DNA of 40,862 nt from Bacteroidota bacterium. GTDB lineage: Bacteria; Bacteroidota; Bacteroidia; Flavobacteriales; Weeksellaceae. Shown piece after piece: positions 23,756-32,452 of this stretch (positions are counted from its first letter, which is position 1; the number at the start of each line of letters is the position of its first letter). The translations under genes were made by a program, and so were the position numbers. The notes below the pieces were generated by a model. The model was not told the DNA's origin, searched no databases, and saw only the letters and a program-made list of their open reading frames with translations. Location of the stretch: assembly GCA_023457935.1 (NCBI GenBank), contig JAEXBA010000074.1:1-40862 (forward strand). The letters run 5' to 3'.

Positions 23756-24739
23756 ATGGCAGAATATACTTTCCGTGAGGTGATTGCACAGGCAATGAGT
23801 GAAGAAATGCGCAAGGACGAATCCATTTTTCTGATGGGTGAGGAAGTCGCAGAATATAATGGTGCCTACAAAGCTTCTAAAGGAATGCTGGCCGAATTCG
23901 GTCCGAGAAGAATTATTGACGCTCCGATTGCAGAACTTGGTTTTACAGGTATTTCGGTAGGCGCAGCCATGAACGGAAACCGTCCGATTGTGGAGTTCAT
24001 GACATTCAACTTCTCGCTTGTCGGAATCGACCAGATTATCAACAACGCTGCAAAAATCCGTCAGATGAGCGGTGGCCAGTGGAACTGTCCGATTGTTTTC
24101 CGTGGACCTACAGCTTCAGCGGGACAGTTGGGAGCGACACACTCACAGGCATTTGAATCCTGGTATGCAAACTGTCCTGGACTTAAAGTGGTGGTTCCGT
24201 CCAATCCTTACGATGCAAAAGGACTTCTGAAAACAGCTATTCAGGACAATGATCCGGTTATTTTCATGGAATCCGAGCAGATGTACGGTGACAAGATGGA
24301 AGTTCCGGAGGAAGAATACTATATTCCAATCGGAAAAGCAGATATCAAAAAGGAAGGAAAAGACGTAACACTGGTATCTTTCGGTAAAATTATGAAGTTG
24401 GCCATGCAGGCCGCAGAAGATCTTGAAAAAGAAGGCATTTCTGTTGAGGTAATTGATCTCAGAACAGTCCGTCCGCTGGATTATGATACTGTACTCGCTT
24501 CTGTAAAGAAAACCAACCGTCTTGTAGTTTTGGAAGAAGCTTGGCCATTTGGATCTGTTGCTTCGGAAATTACGTATATGGTTCAGCAGAAAGCATTTGA
24601 TTATCTGGACGCACCAATTAAGAGAATTACAACGCCTGATGCTCCGGCTCCGTACTCTTCTGCACTCTTCGCAGAATGGTTCCCTAAACTTGAAAAAGTG
24701 AAAGAAGAAATTAAAAAAGCAATGTACATCAAAGCGTAA
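23756..24739 (+). CDS. pdhB: Pyruvate dehydrogenase E1 component, beta subunit
   Basis: 327 residues, full length for the E1 beta subunit. The N-terminal domain (about 1-180) has the thiamine-diphosphate contact region MGEEVAEYNGAYKASKGM and IDAPIAELGFTGISVGAAM, with the Glu of the E1 beta active site. The C-terminal transketolase domain ends near 320 with VLEEAWPFGSVASEI. With E1 alpha it decarboxylates pyruvate and passes acetyl groups to lipoyl E2. The alpha and E2 genes are not in the window, so the complex is split or the partners lie elsewhere. A branched-chain 2-oxoacid dehydrogenase beta subunit is possible but the sequence fits PdhB better. Confidence 0.92.
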   Translation: MAEYTFREVIAQAMSEEMRKDESIFLMGEEVAEYNGAYKASKGMLAEFGPRRIIDAPIAELGFTGISVGAAMNGNRPIVEFMTFNFSLVGIDQIINNAAKIRQMSGGQWNCPIVFRGPTASAGQLGATHSQAFESWYANCPGLKVVVPSNPYDAKGLLKTAIQDNDPVIFMESEQMYGDKMEVPEEEYYIPIGKADIKKEGKDVTLVSFGKIMKLAMQAAEDLEKEGISVEVIDLRTVRPLDYDTVLASVKKTNRLVVLEEAWPFGSVASEITYMVQQKAFDYLDAPIKRITTPDAPAPYSSALFAEWFPKLEKVKEEIKKAMYIKA

Positions 24740-24753
24740 ATTTTAAATAGACA

Positions 24754-24778
24754 AAAACTCTCGGAAGAGAGTTTTTTC
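24754..24778 (+). terminator. Terminator of pdhB
   Basis: Stem AAAACTCTC (24754-24762), loop GGAA, GAGAGTTTT (24767-24775), T run. Confidence 0.85.
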
Positions 24779-24815
24779 ATTTATAAAAAAGAATAAAAGA
24801 AGTCTGTTTATCAGT

Positions 24816-24823
24816 TAACTTTG
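24816..24823 (+). promoter_or_regulatory. -7 box (TAACTTTG) for kup
   Basis: Exact consensus, 15 nt before ATG 24839. It covers the alternative TTG codon at 24821, which therefore cannot be the start. Confidence 0.6.
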
Positions 24824-24838
24824 CCGAAATTTTTTGAA

Positions 24839-26830
24839 ATGGCAACAGATTCAGCCGGTCATCATTTTGATCTTAAAAAACTTTCCTTCGTTGGAGTTCT
24901 GGTTTCACTGGGAATTGTTTTTGGAGACATTGGTACATCACCTCTGTATGTAATGAAAGCGATTGTCGGGGCAAGGGAAGATTCTGCAACGCTTCCTTTG
25001 GACGAATATATTGAAGGTGCACTTTCCTGCATCATCTGGACACTTACCCTGCAGACTACTGTAAAATATGTAATCATTGCACTGAGGGCCGATAACAAAG
25101 GTGAAGGCGGAATCCTCGCACTGTACTCGCTCGTAAAGAAATACAAAAAGCGCTGGCTCTATGTTATTGCCCTGATTGGTGCGGCAACGTTGGTGGCCGA
25201 CAGCGTTATTACACCTTCGCTTACCGTAATGTCCGCAATTGAAGGTCTTAAGATTTTCAATCCCGATACACCGGTGGTACTCATCACCTGTGCCATTCTG
25301 ATTGTCGTTTTCGTGGTTCAGCAGTTCGGGACCAGCTTTATCGGGCGGTTCTTCGGGCCGGTAATGGTGCTTTGGTTTCTGGCTCTTGGAGTATTCGGAT
25401 CGTTGCATATTTTTGAGCATGTTGAAATTTTCAAATCATTCAATCCGTATTACGCCTATAAACTCATCACCCATTCGCCGAGTGCGATTATAATTCTGGG
25501 CGCTGTTTTTCTCTGTACAACAGGAGCGGAAGCACTGTATTCGGATTTAGGGCACTGTGGTATTAAAAATATCAGGATCAGCTGGGTATTTGTTAAAGTG
25601 ATGCTGATTCTGAACTACCTTGGCCAGGGCGCATGGCTGCTGGAAAATTCACACCGTGTAAAAGCGGAAGGTCTGAATCCTTTCTTCGGGATCATGCCGG
25701 ATTATCTGATGCTGCCCGGAGTTATTCTGGCGACAGCCGCAGCTATTATTGCCAGTCAGGCGGTGATTACAGGTTCTTTTACCATGTTTTCTGAAGCCAT
25801 GTCCATCAATTTCTGGCCAAATCAGAAAATTGATTATCCTAGCGGTGTAAAAGGGCAGATGTATATTCCGAGAATCAACTGGACGCTGTTGATTATGTGT
25901 ATCATCGTGGTTCTTTATTTTCAGGAATCAGGAAAAATGGAAGCGGCCTACGGTTTAACCATCACCATCACCATGCTGATGACGACGGTTCTGCTTATTT
26001 TCTGGCTGAGACGTAAGAAAATCAATCCTGTGTTCATTGTTCTTTTTGCAGCAGTATATCTTGCAATTGAACTTGGATTCTTCAGTGCCAACGTTATCAA
26101 GTTTTTCGATGGTGGCTGGCTTACGATTGTTCTCGGAGGATTTATAGGAATCTGTATGTACGCATGGTATAACGGAAGGCAGATCAAGAATAAATTCATC
26201 AAATTCGTTAATCTTTCAAAATATGTTCCGGTTATCAAGGATATGAAACTGGATGAAACCATTCCGAAGTATGCTACCAATCTTGCGTATCTGAGCCGTG
26301 CGAAACGCAGCGACGAAATTGAAGCGAAAATCATCTATTCCATCATCAGGAAACAGCCGAAAAGGGCTGATCATTACTTTATTCTGAACATTGTTAATCA
26401 GGAAGATCCTTTTACCTATACCTATACCGTTGATGAAATTATGCCGGGAACCATTTACCGGATTAATTTCCTGCTTGGATTCAAGATTGACCGCCGTATT
26501 AACGATTATTTTGCCGATGTTCTGAAGGATATGATGGATGAAGATATTATCCCGGCCAGAAGTTCACATCCTTCGCTGCGGTCACACAGTATTCCGCCCG
26601 ATCTGAAATATGTAATTATTGACAATTCCTATATCAACGATCAGCTGCTTACCGTTAAGGAGAAAATTGTTCTGAATATCTACAATTTCGTAAAATACAT
26701 CGGCAGCGACGATTTCAAGGCGTGGGGTGTTTCGCCGCACAATGTTGTGGTGGAATCTGCACCGCTGCTGGATCAGGAAATTGTTACCAACAAAATCAAG
26801 CAGGTTGGCTTTAACCGCTATAACGCTTAA
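24839..26830 (+). CDS. kup: KUP/HAK/KT family potassium transporter
   Basis: 663 residues. Twelve membrane segments occupy about residues 15-450, followed by a cytosolic C-terminal domain of about 200 residues. Family motifs are GIVFGDIGTSPLYV (near 28), GEGGILALYSL (near 88) and TGAEALYSDLGHCG (near 229). It imports potassium with protons across the inner membrane. Length is normal for the family. The start is set by the promoter box just upstream. It is monocistronic, with a terminator on each side. Confidence 0.92.
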   Translation: MATDSAGHHFDLKKLSFVGVLVSLGIVFGDIGTSPLYVMKAIVGAREDSATLPLDEYIEGALSCIIWTLTLQTTVKYVIIALRADNKGEGGILALYSLVKKYKKRWLYVIALIGAATLVADSVITPSLTVMSAIEGLKIFNPDTPVVLITCAILIVVFVVQQFGTSFIGRFFGPVMVLWFLALGVFGSLHIFEHVEIFKSFNPYYAYKLITHSPSAIIILGAVFLCTTGAEALYSDLGHCGIKNIRISWVFVKVMLILNYLGQGAWLLENSHRVKAEGLNPFFGIMPDYLMLPGVILATAAAIIASQAVITGSFTMFSEAMSINFWPNQKIDYPSGVKGQMYIPRINWTLLIMCIIVVLYFQESGKMEAAYGLTITITMLMTTVLLIFWLRRKKINPVFIVLFAAVYLAIELGFFSANVIKFFDGGWLTIVLGGFIGICMYAWYNGRQIKNKFIKFVNLSKYVPVIKDMKLDETIPKYATNLAYLSRAKRSDEIEAKIIYSIIRKQPKRADHYFILNIVNQEDPFTYTYTVDEIMPGTIYRINFLLGFKIDRRINDYFADVLKDMMDEDIIPARSSHPSLRSHSIPPDLKYVIIDNSYINDQLLTVKEKIVLNIYNFVKYIGSDDFKAWGVSPHNVVVESAPLLDQEIVTNKIKQVGFNRYNA

Positions 26831-26836
26831 GTAAAG

Positions 26837-26868
26837 AAAATCCTTCACCCGATGAAGGATTTTTTTTT
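26837..26868 (+). terminator. Terminator of kup
   Basis: Stem AAAATCCTTCA (26837-26847) pairs with TGAAGGATTTT (from 26853), nine T. Confidence 0.9.
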
Positions 26869-26882
26869 CAGATTAAAATCAA

Positions 26883-26890
26883 TAGATTTG
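26883..26890 (+). promoter_or_regulatory. -7 box (TAGATTTG) for the fur-ostA unit
   Basis: Exact TAnnTTTG match, 15 nt before ATG 26906. Just after it GTAGCAAATTACTAC is a short palindrome over the expected transcription start, a possible regulator site. Confidence 0.5.
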
Positions 26891-26905
26891 TAGCAAATTA
26901 CTACG

Positions 26906-27379
26906 ATGGATTCAGCCCAGAAGGAAAAAAATATTCTGCAGATTAAAGACGTTCTGAAACAGTATCTTCAGGAAAAAGGCTTCCGGAATACTCCGGAGCG
27001 CTATACCATTCTTGAGGAAATCTACAATCTGGATCATCATTTTAATGTGGATGATCTTTATCTGCTGATGATGCAGAAAAAGTATCATGTTTCCAAGGCA
27101 ACGATCTACAATACCATCGAAATTTTCCTTGATGCAGGCCTTATCCGTAAGCATCAGTTCGGTGAAAAAACACTTTCCTCATCATCTTACGAAAAATCTT
27201 ATTTCGACAAGCAGCATGATCATCTTGTGATTTATAAGAAAGATTCCGACAAGGAAATTCAGGAAATCATTGAGTTTTGCGATCCGCGTATTCAGGGCAT
27301 CAAAGAGGCAATAGAACAGGCATTTGGCGTAAATATTGATTCTCACTCGCTGTACTTTTACGGTACCAAGAAAAATTAA
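26906..27379 (+). CDS. fur: Fur family transcriptional regulator lacking structural-zinc cysteines
   Basis: 157 residues. A winged-helix domain (about 1-90) with FRNTPERYTILEEIY, DHHFNVDDLY and HVSKATIYNTIEIF is typical of Fur. The dimerisation domain has QHDHLVIY, then IIEFCDPRIQ. The regulatory metal site (His of HHF, Glu and the HDH triad) appears kept. The CxxC pair that in most Fur proteins follows the HDH motif is absent: the segment reads HLVIYKKDSDKEIQEIIEF, and only one Cys exists in the whole protein. Its stop overlaps the ATG of the OstA-like gene by one base (TAATG), so the two are coupled. Metal specificity (Fe, Zn or peroxide sensing) cannot be told from sequence. Confidence 0.85.
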   Translation: MDSAQKEKNILQIKDVLKQYLQEKGFRNTPERYTILEEIYNLDHHFNVDDLYLLMMQKKYHVSKATIYNTIEIFLDAGLIRKHQFGEKTLSSSSYEKSYFDKQHDHLVIYKKDSDKEIQEIIEFCDPRIQGIKEAIEQAFGVNIDSHSLYFYGTKKN

Positions 27380-29115
27380 TGAAGAAACTTTTTGTATTTT
27401 TTCTTTTTGCATCTGTGCAGTTCTTTGCTCAGATTACCACGCAGCCAACAAGACCGGCAGTAAAAGACCCGTTTTTCGGAAATCCGCCGGCGGCACAGCA
27501 GACAACGGGCGAAAAAATACACCATACACATTCCGACCGTTTTGGTAAAGATCCTGCAAGATTCAACGGCAATCCTTTCTTTGAAGGAAATGTACAGTTC
27601 GACCATCAGGGTTCAGTGCTTACTGCCGACGTTGTGATTCTCTACCAGGAACAGAATTTCGTAAAGGCCATCGGAAATGTAAAGCTTCAGAATCCGGACG
27701 GCTCTGTAATCACAGCCGGAGAAATGGAATACGACGGCAGTACACAGCGCGGAATTGCCCGCAAAAATGTGGTTCTTACAGATCCCGGACAAACCATTAA
27801 AACCGAAACCCTTTATTACGACCGTATCGCAAACAAGGCCTATTTCAACTCTGGCGGAACTATTGCGCGCGAAGGAAACGTTATTTATACCAAATCTGCG
27901 ACGTATAATATTTCCAGCAGGATGATTGATCTTACCGGAAACGTAAAAATCGACAATCCGGATTATATCGTTGAAGGCGCGAACATTCTTCAGAACCAGA
28001 ATACCAATACTGCGACATTCAATGGCCCGACAACCATTACCAACCGAGAAAATCCTGCGAACAGAGTTTATACCGAGAGCGGTTCCTACAATATGAACAG
28101 TAAGGAAGTGTATCTGAATAAAAATTCGACGATATTTTACAACGGAAAAACGCTGAAGGGAGATAAGATGTATTTCAATCAGCTCACCGGATTTGGAAAG
28201 GCAAACGGAAATGTTACCCTGAACGATCCCAAGGAACGCCGTTATATGAAAGGCGGTTACGGAGAAATCTATGAAAAAATAGATTCTGCCATGATGACGG
28301 AGAAAGCTTACGCTGTAAAAATTCTGGAAAAAGATTCGATGTATTTTTCTGCGGAAAGAATTATTACGTATCAGAAACCCGATTCCACAGGAATTAAGAA
28401 AAGTTATTTACGCGCCTATAGGCAGGGGAGATTTTTCAAATCAAATGCTCAGGCCAGAACAGATACCATTCAGTTTGATGAAACCGACGGCATTCTTCAC
28501 CTTAAAGTTGAGCCGGTTCTCTGGAGTGGCGCAAAACAGGTGACCGGCGACAAAATTGAGGCCTATTTTGATACTCAGAATGAATACATCGATTCCCTGA
28601 AAGTAATCGGAAATGCATTTGCCATCAGCAAGGCCGATTCTCTTAATCTGAAAGACGAATTCAATCAGGTTAAAGGAAAACTGATGACCGTGTATTACAA
28701 CCAGAATGAAGTGAACCTGGCCAAAGTGATAGGAAATGCGCAGGCCATTACATATGCCGATGATCAGAATGAAAAAACCAAGGAAGTGGAGAGAATCTGT
28801 GTAACCCTTTCAACTTGCGGTTTTATTGAAGCTCTGTTTGAAGAACGTAAAGTTCAGATAATTTCGTGTAATATTGGTGCGATGGTTGATACTTATCCGA
28901 TGAGCAGAATATCGCATGAACAGCGCTTTTTCACGGATTTTAACTGGAATACAAAAGACCGGCTTCAGAAATGGCAGGACATTTTCCTTGATTCTCCCAA
29001 TTACGAGGAAGTGAAATACGAAAGCAATAATCCGCTGTATGATGCGGCGCAGGCAGAAGCAGAAAAAGTACGGGCTGCGGAAGAAGCAAAGAAACCAAAA
29101 AGGGAAAGAAAATAA
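27379..29115 (+). CDS. OstA-like (LptA/organic solvent tolerance) LPS-transport protein
   Basis: 578 residues. Residues 1-18 are a signal peptide (FFAQ end). Repeated beta-jellyroll segments of the OstA/LptA type follow, with recurring phrases such as FFEGNVQFDHQGSVLTADV, KAIGNVKLQNPDGSVITAGE and LTGNVKIDNPDY. Each has the pattern strand, GNV, strand, A-D/E. There are about five to six such units, much longer than E. coli LptA (185 residues), and a charged C-terminal tail rich in Ala, Glu and Lys. No outer-membrane beta-barrel as in LptD is present. A periplasmic bridge for LPS is the likely role. Translationally coupled to fur. Confidence 0.82.
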   Translation: MKKLFVFFLFASVQFFAQITTQPTRPAVKDPFFGNPPAAQQTTGEKIHHTHSDRFGKDPARFNGNPFFEGNVQFDHQGSVLTADVVILYQEQNFVKAIGNVKLQNPDGSVITAGEMEYDGSTQRGIARKNVVLTDPGQTIKTETLYYDRIANKAYFNSGGTIAREGNVIYTKSATYNISSRMIDLTGNVKIDNPDYIVEGANILQNQNTNTATFNGPTTITNRENPANRVYTESGSYNMNSKEVYLNKNSTIFYNGKTLKGDKMYFNQLTGFGKANGNVTLNDPKERRYMKGGYGEIYEKIDSAMMTEKAYAVKILEKDSMYFSAERIITYQKPDSTGIKKSYLRAYRQGRFFKSNAQARTDTIQFDETDGILHLKVEPVLWSGAKQVTGDKIEAYFDTQNEYIDSLKVIGNAFAISKADSLNLKDEFNQVKGKLMTVYYNQNEVNLAKVIGNAQAITYADDQNEKTKEVERICVTLSTCGFIEALFEERKVQIISCNIGAMVDTYPMSRISHEQRFFTDFNWNTKDRLQKWQDIFLDSPNYEEVKYESNNPLYDAAQAEAEKVRAAEEAKKPKRERK

Positions 29116-29146
29116 ACAAATCTTCTCCGGAAAATCATAATACATG

Positions 29147-29175
29147 TTGCGCTCTTTGGAGCGCAATCTTTTTTT
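29147..29175 (+). terminator. Terminator after the OstA-like gene
   Basis: Stem TTGCGCTC (29147-29154), loop TTTG, GAGCGCAA (29159-29166), then T run that merges into the next promoter. Confidence 0.85.
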
Positions 29176-29182
29176 ACTTTTG
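29175..29182 (+). promoter_or_regulatory. -7 box (TACTTTTG) for the class III aminotransferase gene
   Basis: Exact consensus, 13 nt before ATG 29196. The first T is also the last base of the terminator's T run. Confidence 0.6.
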
Positions 29183-29195
29183 CAAAAACTGAATT

Positions 29196-30374
29196 ATGCA
29201 GAAAGAATTCTTTAAATACCAGGCTCAAACCACTCAATTTGCTGCCGGCTTCGAAGTTGAAAAAGCTGTCGGTTCCTATATTTATGGGAAAGACGGCAGA
29301 AAATACCTGGATTTTGTTGCGGGTGTCTCGGCAAACACGCTGGGTCATTCGCATCCGAAAATTGTAGAAGCAATTAAAGAACAGGCAGAAAAATACCTGC
29401 ATGTTATGGTTTACGGCGAATACGCTCAGGAAAAACCGGTGGAACTGTGCAGACTTTTGGCCGAATCAACGCCGGAACCACTTGAGGTTACTTATTTGGT
29501 GAATTCCGGAGCAGAAGCCATCGACGGCGCTCTGAAACTCGCCAAAAGATACACTGGCAGAGAGGAAATTGTTTCCATGAAAAATTCCTACCACGGTAAT
29601 ACGCATGGTGCACTTTCGGTTTCCGGGAACGAATTTCATAAAAGAGAATACCGCCCGCTGCTGCCAATGGTGAGTTTTATTGAGTTTAACAGTGAAGCAG
29701 AGTTCGGAAAAATTACCGAAAAAACAGCCTGTGTAATCGCAGAAACCATTCAGGGTGCCGCAGGATTTTTGATGGCCGATGAACATTATTTTAAGAATCT
29801 GAAAAAAAGATGTGAAGAAGTGGGAGCGCTGCTGATTCTTGATGAAATTCAGCCTGGATTTGGCAGAACCGGAAAACTTTTCGCATTTGAGCATTTCGGA
29901 ATCGTACCGGATATTCTTGCGATGGGAAAAGGTATGGGCGGCGGCGTTCCTGTCGGAGCGTTCATGAGTTCGGCAGAGATTATGCAGACTCTTTCCCATT
30001 CTCCTAAACTCGGACATATCACAACTTTTGGGGGAAATCCACTCATCGCTGCGGCAAGTCTGGCAACGCTGAAGGAAGTATTGGAAAGCGGACTTCTGGA
30101 TGAAATTTCGAAAAAAGAACAGCTTTTCCGCAAACTGCTGGTTCATCCGAAAATTAAAAATATCAACGGTAAAGGGCTGATGCTTGCCGTGAATCTCGGT
30201 TCACCGGAATTTACTTTGGATGTCGCCAGACGCTGTATGGAAAAAGGACTGATCCTCTTCTGGCAACTCTACAGAAATGAATATCTGCGGATTTCACCAC
30301 CACTAACTATTTCCGAAAAAGAGATACGCGAAGGCTGCCAGATTATTCTTGATGTGTTGAATGATAATAGATAA
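29196..30374 (+). CDS. Class III (aspartate aminotransferase family) PLP-dependent aminotransferase
   Basis: 392 residues, full length. PLP-site features of class III enzymes are present: VNSGAEAIDGALKLAKRY (near 103), SYHGNTHGALS (near 131), LILDEIQPGFGRTGK (near 213, with the Asp for the pyridine N) and the catalytic Lys in LAMGKGMGGGVP (near 246). The start is fixed by the promoter box 13 nt upstream. The family includes ornithine, acetylornithine and 4-aminobutyrate aminotransferases. No neighbouring pathway gene settles the substrate, and it is not clearly ArgD. Confidence 0.88.
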   Translation: MQKEFFKYQAQTTQFAAGFEVEKAVGSYIYGKDGRKYLDFVAGVSANTLGHSHPKIVEAIKEQAEKYLHVMVYGEYAQEKPVELCRLLAESTPEPLEVTYLVNSGAEAIDGALKLAKRYTGREEIVSMKNSYHGNTHGALSVSGNEFHKREYRPLLPMVSFIEFNSEAEFGKITEKTACVIAETIQGAAGFLMADEHYFKNLKKRCEEVGALLILDEIQPGFGRTGKLFAFEHFGIVPDILAMGKGMGGGVPVGAFMSSAEIMQTLSHSPKLGHITTFGGNPLIAAASLATLKEVLESGLLDEISKKEQLFRKLLVHPKIKNINGKGLMLAVNLGSPEFTLDVARRCMEKGLILFWQLYRNEYLRISPPLTISEKEIREGCQIILDVLNDNR

Positions 30375-30427
30375 AAATCATCATTTTGCTATTGCATATT
30401 TAAAAAATTAATTGATATATTGCGCTC

Positions 30428-30832
30428 ATGAAAAACGTTAAAGAAATGGCTAAACATAAAGTGCAGTATGAGTTTCCGATGCACTGCCTTTCAGAAATTC
30501 TGTATGAGTATCTGGCTAGTGCAGAAGGGCTTTCCGAGTGGTTTGCAGAGGAAGTTACAGAGAAGGGAGACGATTTCTACTTCAGTTGGGGCGGCGGTCC
30601 GGCCGAAAAAGCCACTTTAATCCGTTACAAGCCTGAAAGTTTCGTGCGTTTTCGCTGGGAAGAAGATGAAGGTACCAAAAACTTCTTCGAAATGACGATT
30701 GTGATTGATGAGATTACTGAAGATCTTGCACTTAATATAACCGATTTCTGCAATCCGGGAGACGAAGAGGAAAACCGGCTTTACTGGGAGAACCTTATTG
30801 AAAATCTGCAGATAAAACTCGGTGCAGCGTAG
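30428..30832 (+). CDS. START-like domain (SRPBCC fold) protein
   Basis: 134 residues from ATG 30428, or 128 residues from ATG 30446 (MAKHKVQYEF), which begins exactly at the first beta strand. One START-like/AHSA1-type domain covers the protein, with EGLSEWFAEEV after the first helices, RFRWEEDEGT in the sheet and a long C-terminal helix from EEENRLYWENL. These are small hydrophobic-ligand or chaperone-partner folds, and the ligand is unknown. A box-like TATATTG lies at 30416-30422, only 5 nt before ATG 30428. That fits either a leaderless start there or the internal ATG. The aminotransferase-like gene follows 55 nt later. Confidence 0.78.
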   Translation: MKNVKEMAKHKVQYEFPMHCLSEILYEYLASAEGLSEWFAEEVTEKGDDFYFSWGGGPAEKATLIRYKPESFVRFRWEEDEGTKNFFEMTIVIDEITEDLALNITDFCNPGDEEENRLYWENLIENLQIKLGAA

Positions 30833-30887
30833 TATTTAACAAGAAAATTGAAGTAATGAGCGAGTTTTTCGTTCATTTTTTTTATAC

Positions 30888-31700
30888 ATGAATTCCACAG
30901 AAAATATTTTTTTTACATCCGGTGAAATCGAAATCCGTAACCGCGCATTTCTGAACGGTGATGCTGTGAAGGTTTCCTTCTTCGTAAGAAACGGAGGTCT
31001 TATAATGGCTGAAGAATGCTACTTTTTCCTGATGGCCTCAATGCGGAAAATGAGAATGAATATTCCGCTCAGTTATACGCTTGAGTTTTTTCAGCAGCTG
31101 TTTGCCAATCATGTTCTTGATAAAGGAATCAGCAACGGTATTATCCGTTTTATGGCATTCCGTAATTCAGATGACAAGCAGCTGTCAAAAGCTGAGGTTT
31201 CGTTCTGCTTTGATGTGCAAGAGGCCGATATTCTGAAGGAAGGAAAGGCCCTCACGATGGATATGATTAAGGAAATTTCCGTGAACACCAGTCTTCTGAG
31301 CAATATCCGCGTACACTGTCCGGAAAATGTATATGCTGAAATTTACGCGCTGGAAAATGATCTGGATGATGTTATTTTACTGAATCCCTCAAAACGCATA
31401 GCCAGAAGTATCTTCGGAAATCTGATGTTCCTTCAGGGAAATACGGTCAGGATTCCAAAGCAGTCCGAAGGAGCCTATATTTCTCCTCTTATGGAAAATT
31501 TTGTGACTTTTATTCATAAAAATAATCTTGCTGAGATTGAAGAAGCCGAAATGAGCGCTTTTGAAAGTCAGAAAGCAGATGAAATCCTGATGATCTCCGA
31601 TGAAAAGGGAATTTTTCCTGTTCAGAGAATCAGAAACAGGGAATTCTCCTCAGAACGGTTCGGCCAGATGCTGAACAGCTGGAGAAGTACTTTTGATTAA
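30888..31700 (+). CDS. Class IV aminotransferase homologue, probably without PLP lysine (pseudoenzyme)
   Basis: 270 residues with the overall outline of class IV aminotransferases: N-terminal EIRNRAFLNGDAV, a middle LENDLDDVILLNPS and C-terminal DEILMISDEKGIFPVQRI. At the position where active members have the Schiff-base lysine (usually LSNxKTxN), this protein reads LSNIRVHCPEN, with Arg141 in place of Lys. The Glu and Gly loop that binds the phosphate (EGSxSNIF-like) is also altered to ARSIFGNLMF. It is therefore likely a non-catalytic relative with an unknown binding or regulatory job. The frame is intact, so it is not a decaying gene. PdxH, which makes PLP, is about 1.4 kb downstream. Confidence 0.7.
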   Translation: MNSTENIFFTSGEIEIRNRAFLNGDAVKVSFFVRNGGLIMAEECYFFLMASMRKMRMNIPLSYTLEFFQQLFANHVLDKGISNGIIRFMAFRNSDDKQLSKAEVSFCFDVQEADILKEGKALTMDMIKEISVNTSLLSNIRVHCPENVYAEIYALENDLDDVILLNPSKRIARSIFGNLMFLQGNTVRIPKQSEGAYISPLMENFVTFIHKNNLAEIEEAEMSAFESQKADEILMISDEKGIFPVQRIRNREFSSERFGQMLNSWRSTFD

Positions 31701-31719
31701 GTTTCCGTCATAAATTGGC

Positions 31720-31781
31720 AAACCCGGCAAACAACTTTTTCAGGGTCCTTTGCCGGGCTTTGTTCGCGATAGCATTGCGAA
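31720..31781. terminator. Two hairpins between the aminotransferase-like gene and the amidase gene
   Basis: AACCCGGCAAA (from 31721) pairs with TTTGCCGGGCTT (31749-31760). A second hairpin TTCGCGAT/ATTGCGAA spans 31763-31781. They lie between convergent genes and can serve both. Confidence 0.65.
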
Positions 31782-31793
31782 TAGTTGATTCTT

Positions 31794-32369
31794 TTATTTT
31801 TCTCCGATAAATCCAAGGATTTTTTCAGCAATTTCCCGTTGCCCTTCATCTGATGAAAGCCGTGCGCGGTCTGCTTCGTTCGACATGAAACCCAATTCCA
31901 GTATCAGCGCAGGACTTTTACTTTCCCGCAGAATATGTAAGTTCTGAAAAGAAATTTTGCAGCCTTCAAATTTTTCTGAAAGCTCGGTTGCTAAAGTTTT
32001 CGAGGTCTCGTTCTCCTGAAAAAAAATCTCAGGTCCGTTTTTCGAAGGGTTTCCGGCAGTATTGTTCAGGTGAAGAGAAATCACCATTTCCGGATTGATT
32101 TTATTGATGAATTCGGTACGTTCAGAAAGGGAAACGGAAGCATCGTCCGTTCTGGTCAGAAGTATTTCTACGTTTTCGGATCTGTTCAGTTTTTTGATGT
32201 AATGTGCAATTTTAAGACTGATGTCTTTTTCAATTACCTTATTGAATTTCGCGCCTTCATCAGCGCCGCCATGGCCGGCATCAATAACGATAATGCGTTT
32301 ATCCGCAGCAAAGGAAAAGAGCATAACTGTAAACGCCAGCAGACTGAAAACAAGAAGGATTTTTTTCAT
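31794..32369 (-). CDS. N-acetylmuramoyl-L-alanine amidase (Amidase_3)
   Basis: 191 residues, almost only the catalytic domain behind a signal sequence (1-21). Zinc ligands and active Glu are in place: VIDAGHGGADEGA (His near 33), KVIEKDISLKIA (Glu near 47), VISLHLNNTAG (His near 99) and ALILELGFMSNEAD (Glu near 156). The enzyme cuts the bond between N-acetylmuramic acid and L-alanine in the periplasm, usually at the septum. It has no AMIN or SPOR targeting domain. Confidence 0.9.
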   Translation of the reverse strand: MKKILLVFSLLAFTVMLFSFAADKRIIVIDAGHGGADEGAKFNKVIEKDISLKIAHYIKKLNRSENVEILLTRTDDASVSLSERTEFINKINPEMVISLHLNNTAGNPSKNGPEIFFQENETSKTLATELSEKFEGCKISFQNLHILRESKSPALILELGFMSNEADRARLSSDEGQREIAEKILGFIGEK

Positions 32370-32452
32370 GGAAGAACAGTTAGGTTTTCCAAATTAACGA
32401 AGAAATTTTCTTAATATTATGCAATGCGTATAATAAAGTTTTGTTAAAAAAA

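Noticed and set aside
24821..24838. TTG start six codons upstream for kup
   Set aside because: That codon lies inside the -7 box TAACTTTG, so it would not be in the message.
29196..30374. Naming the class III aminotransferase argD or gabT
   Set aside because: No arginine or GABA gene is nearby and the sequence motifs seen are common to the whole class.
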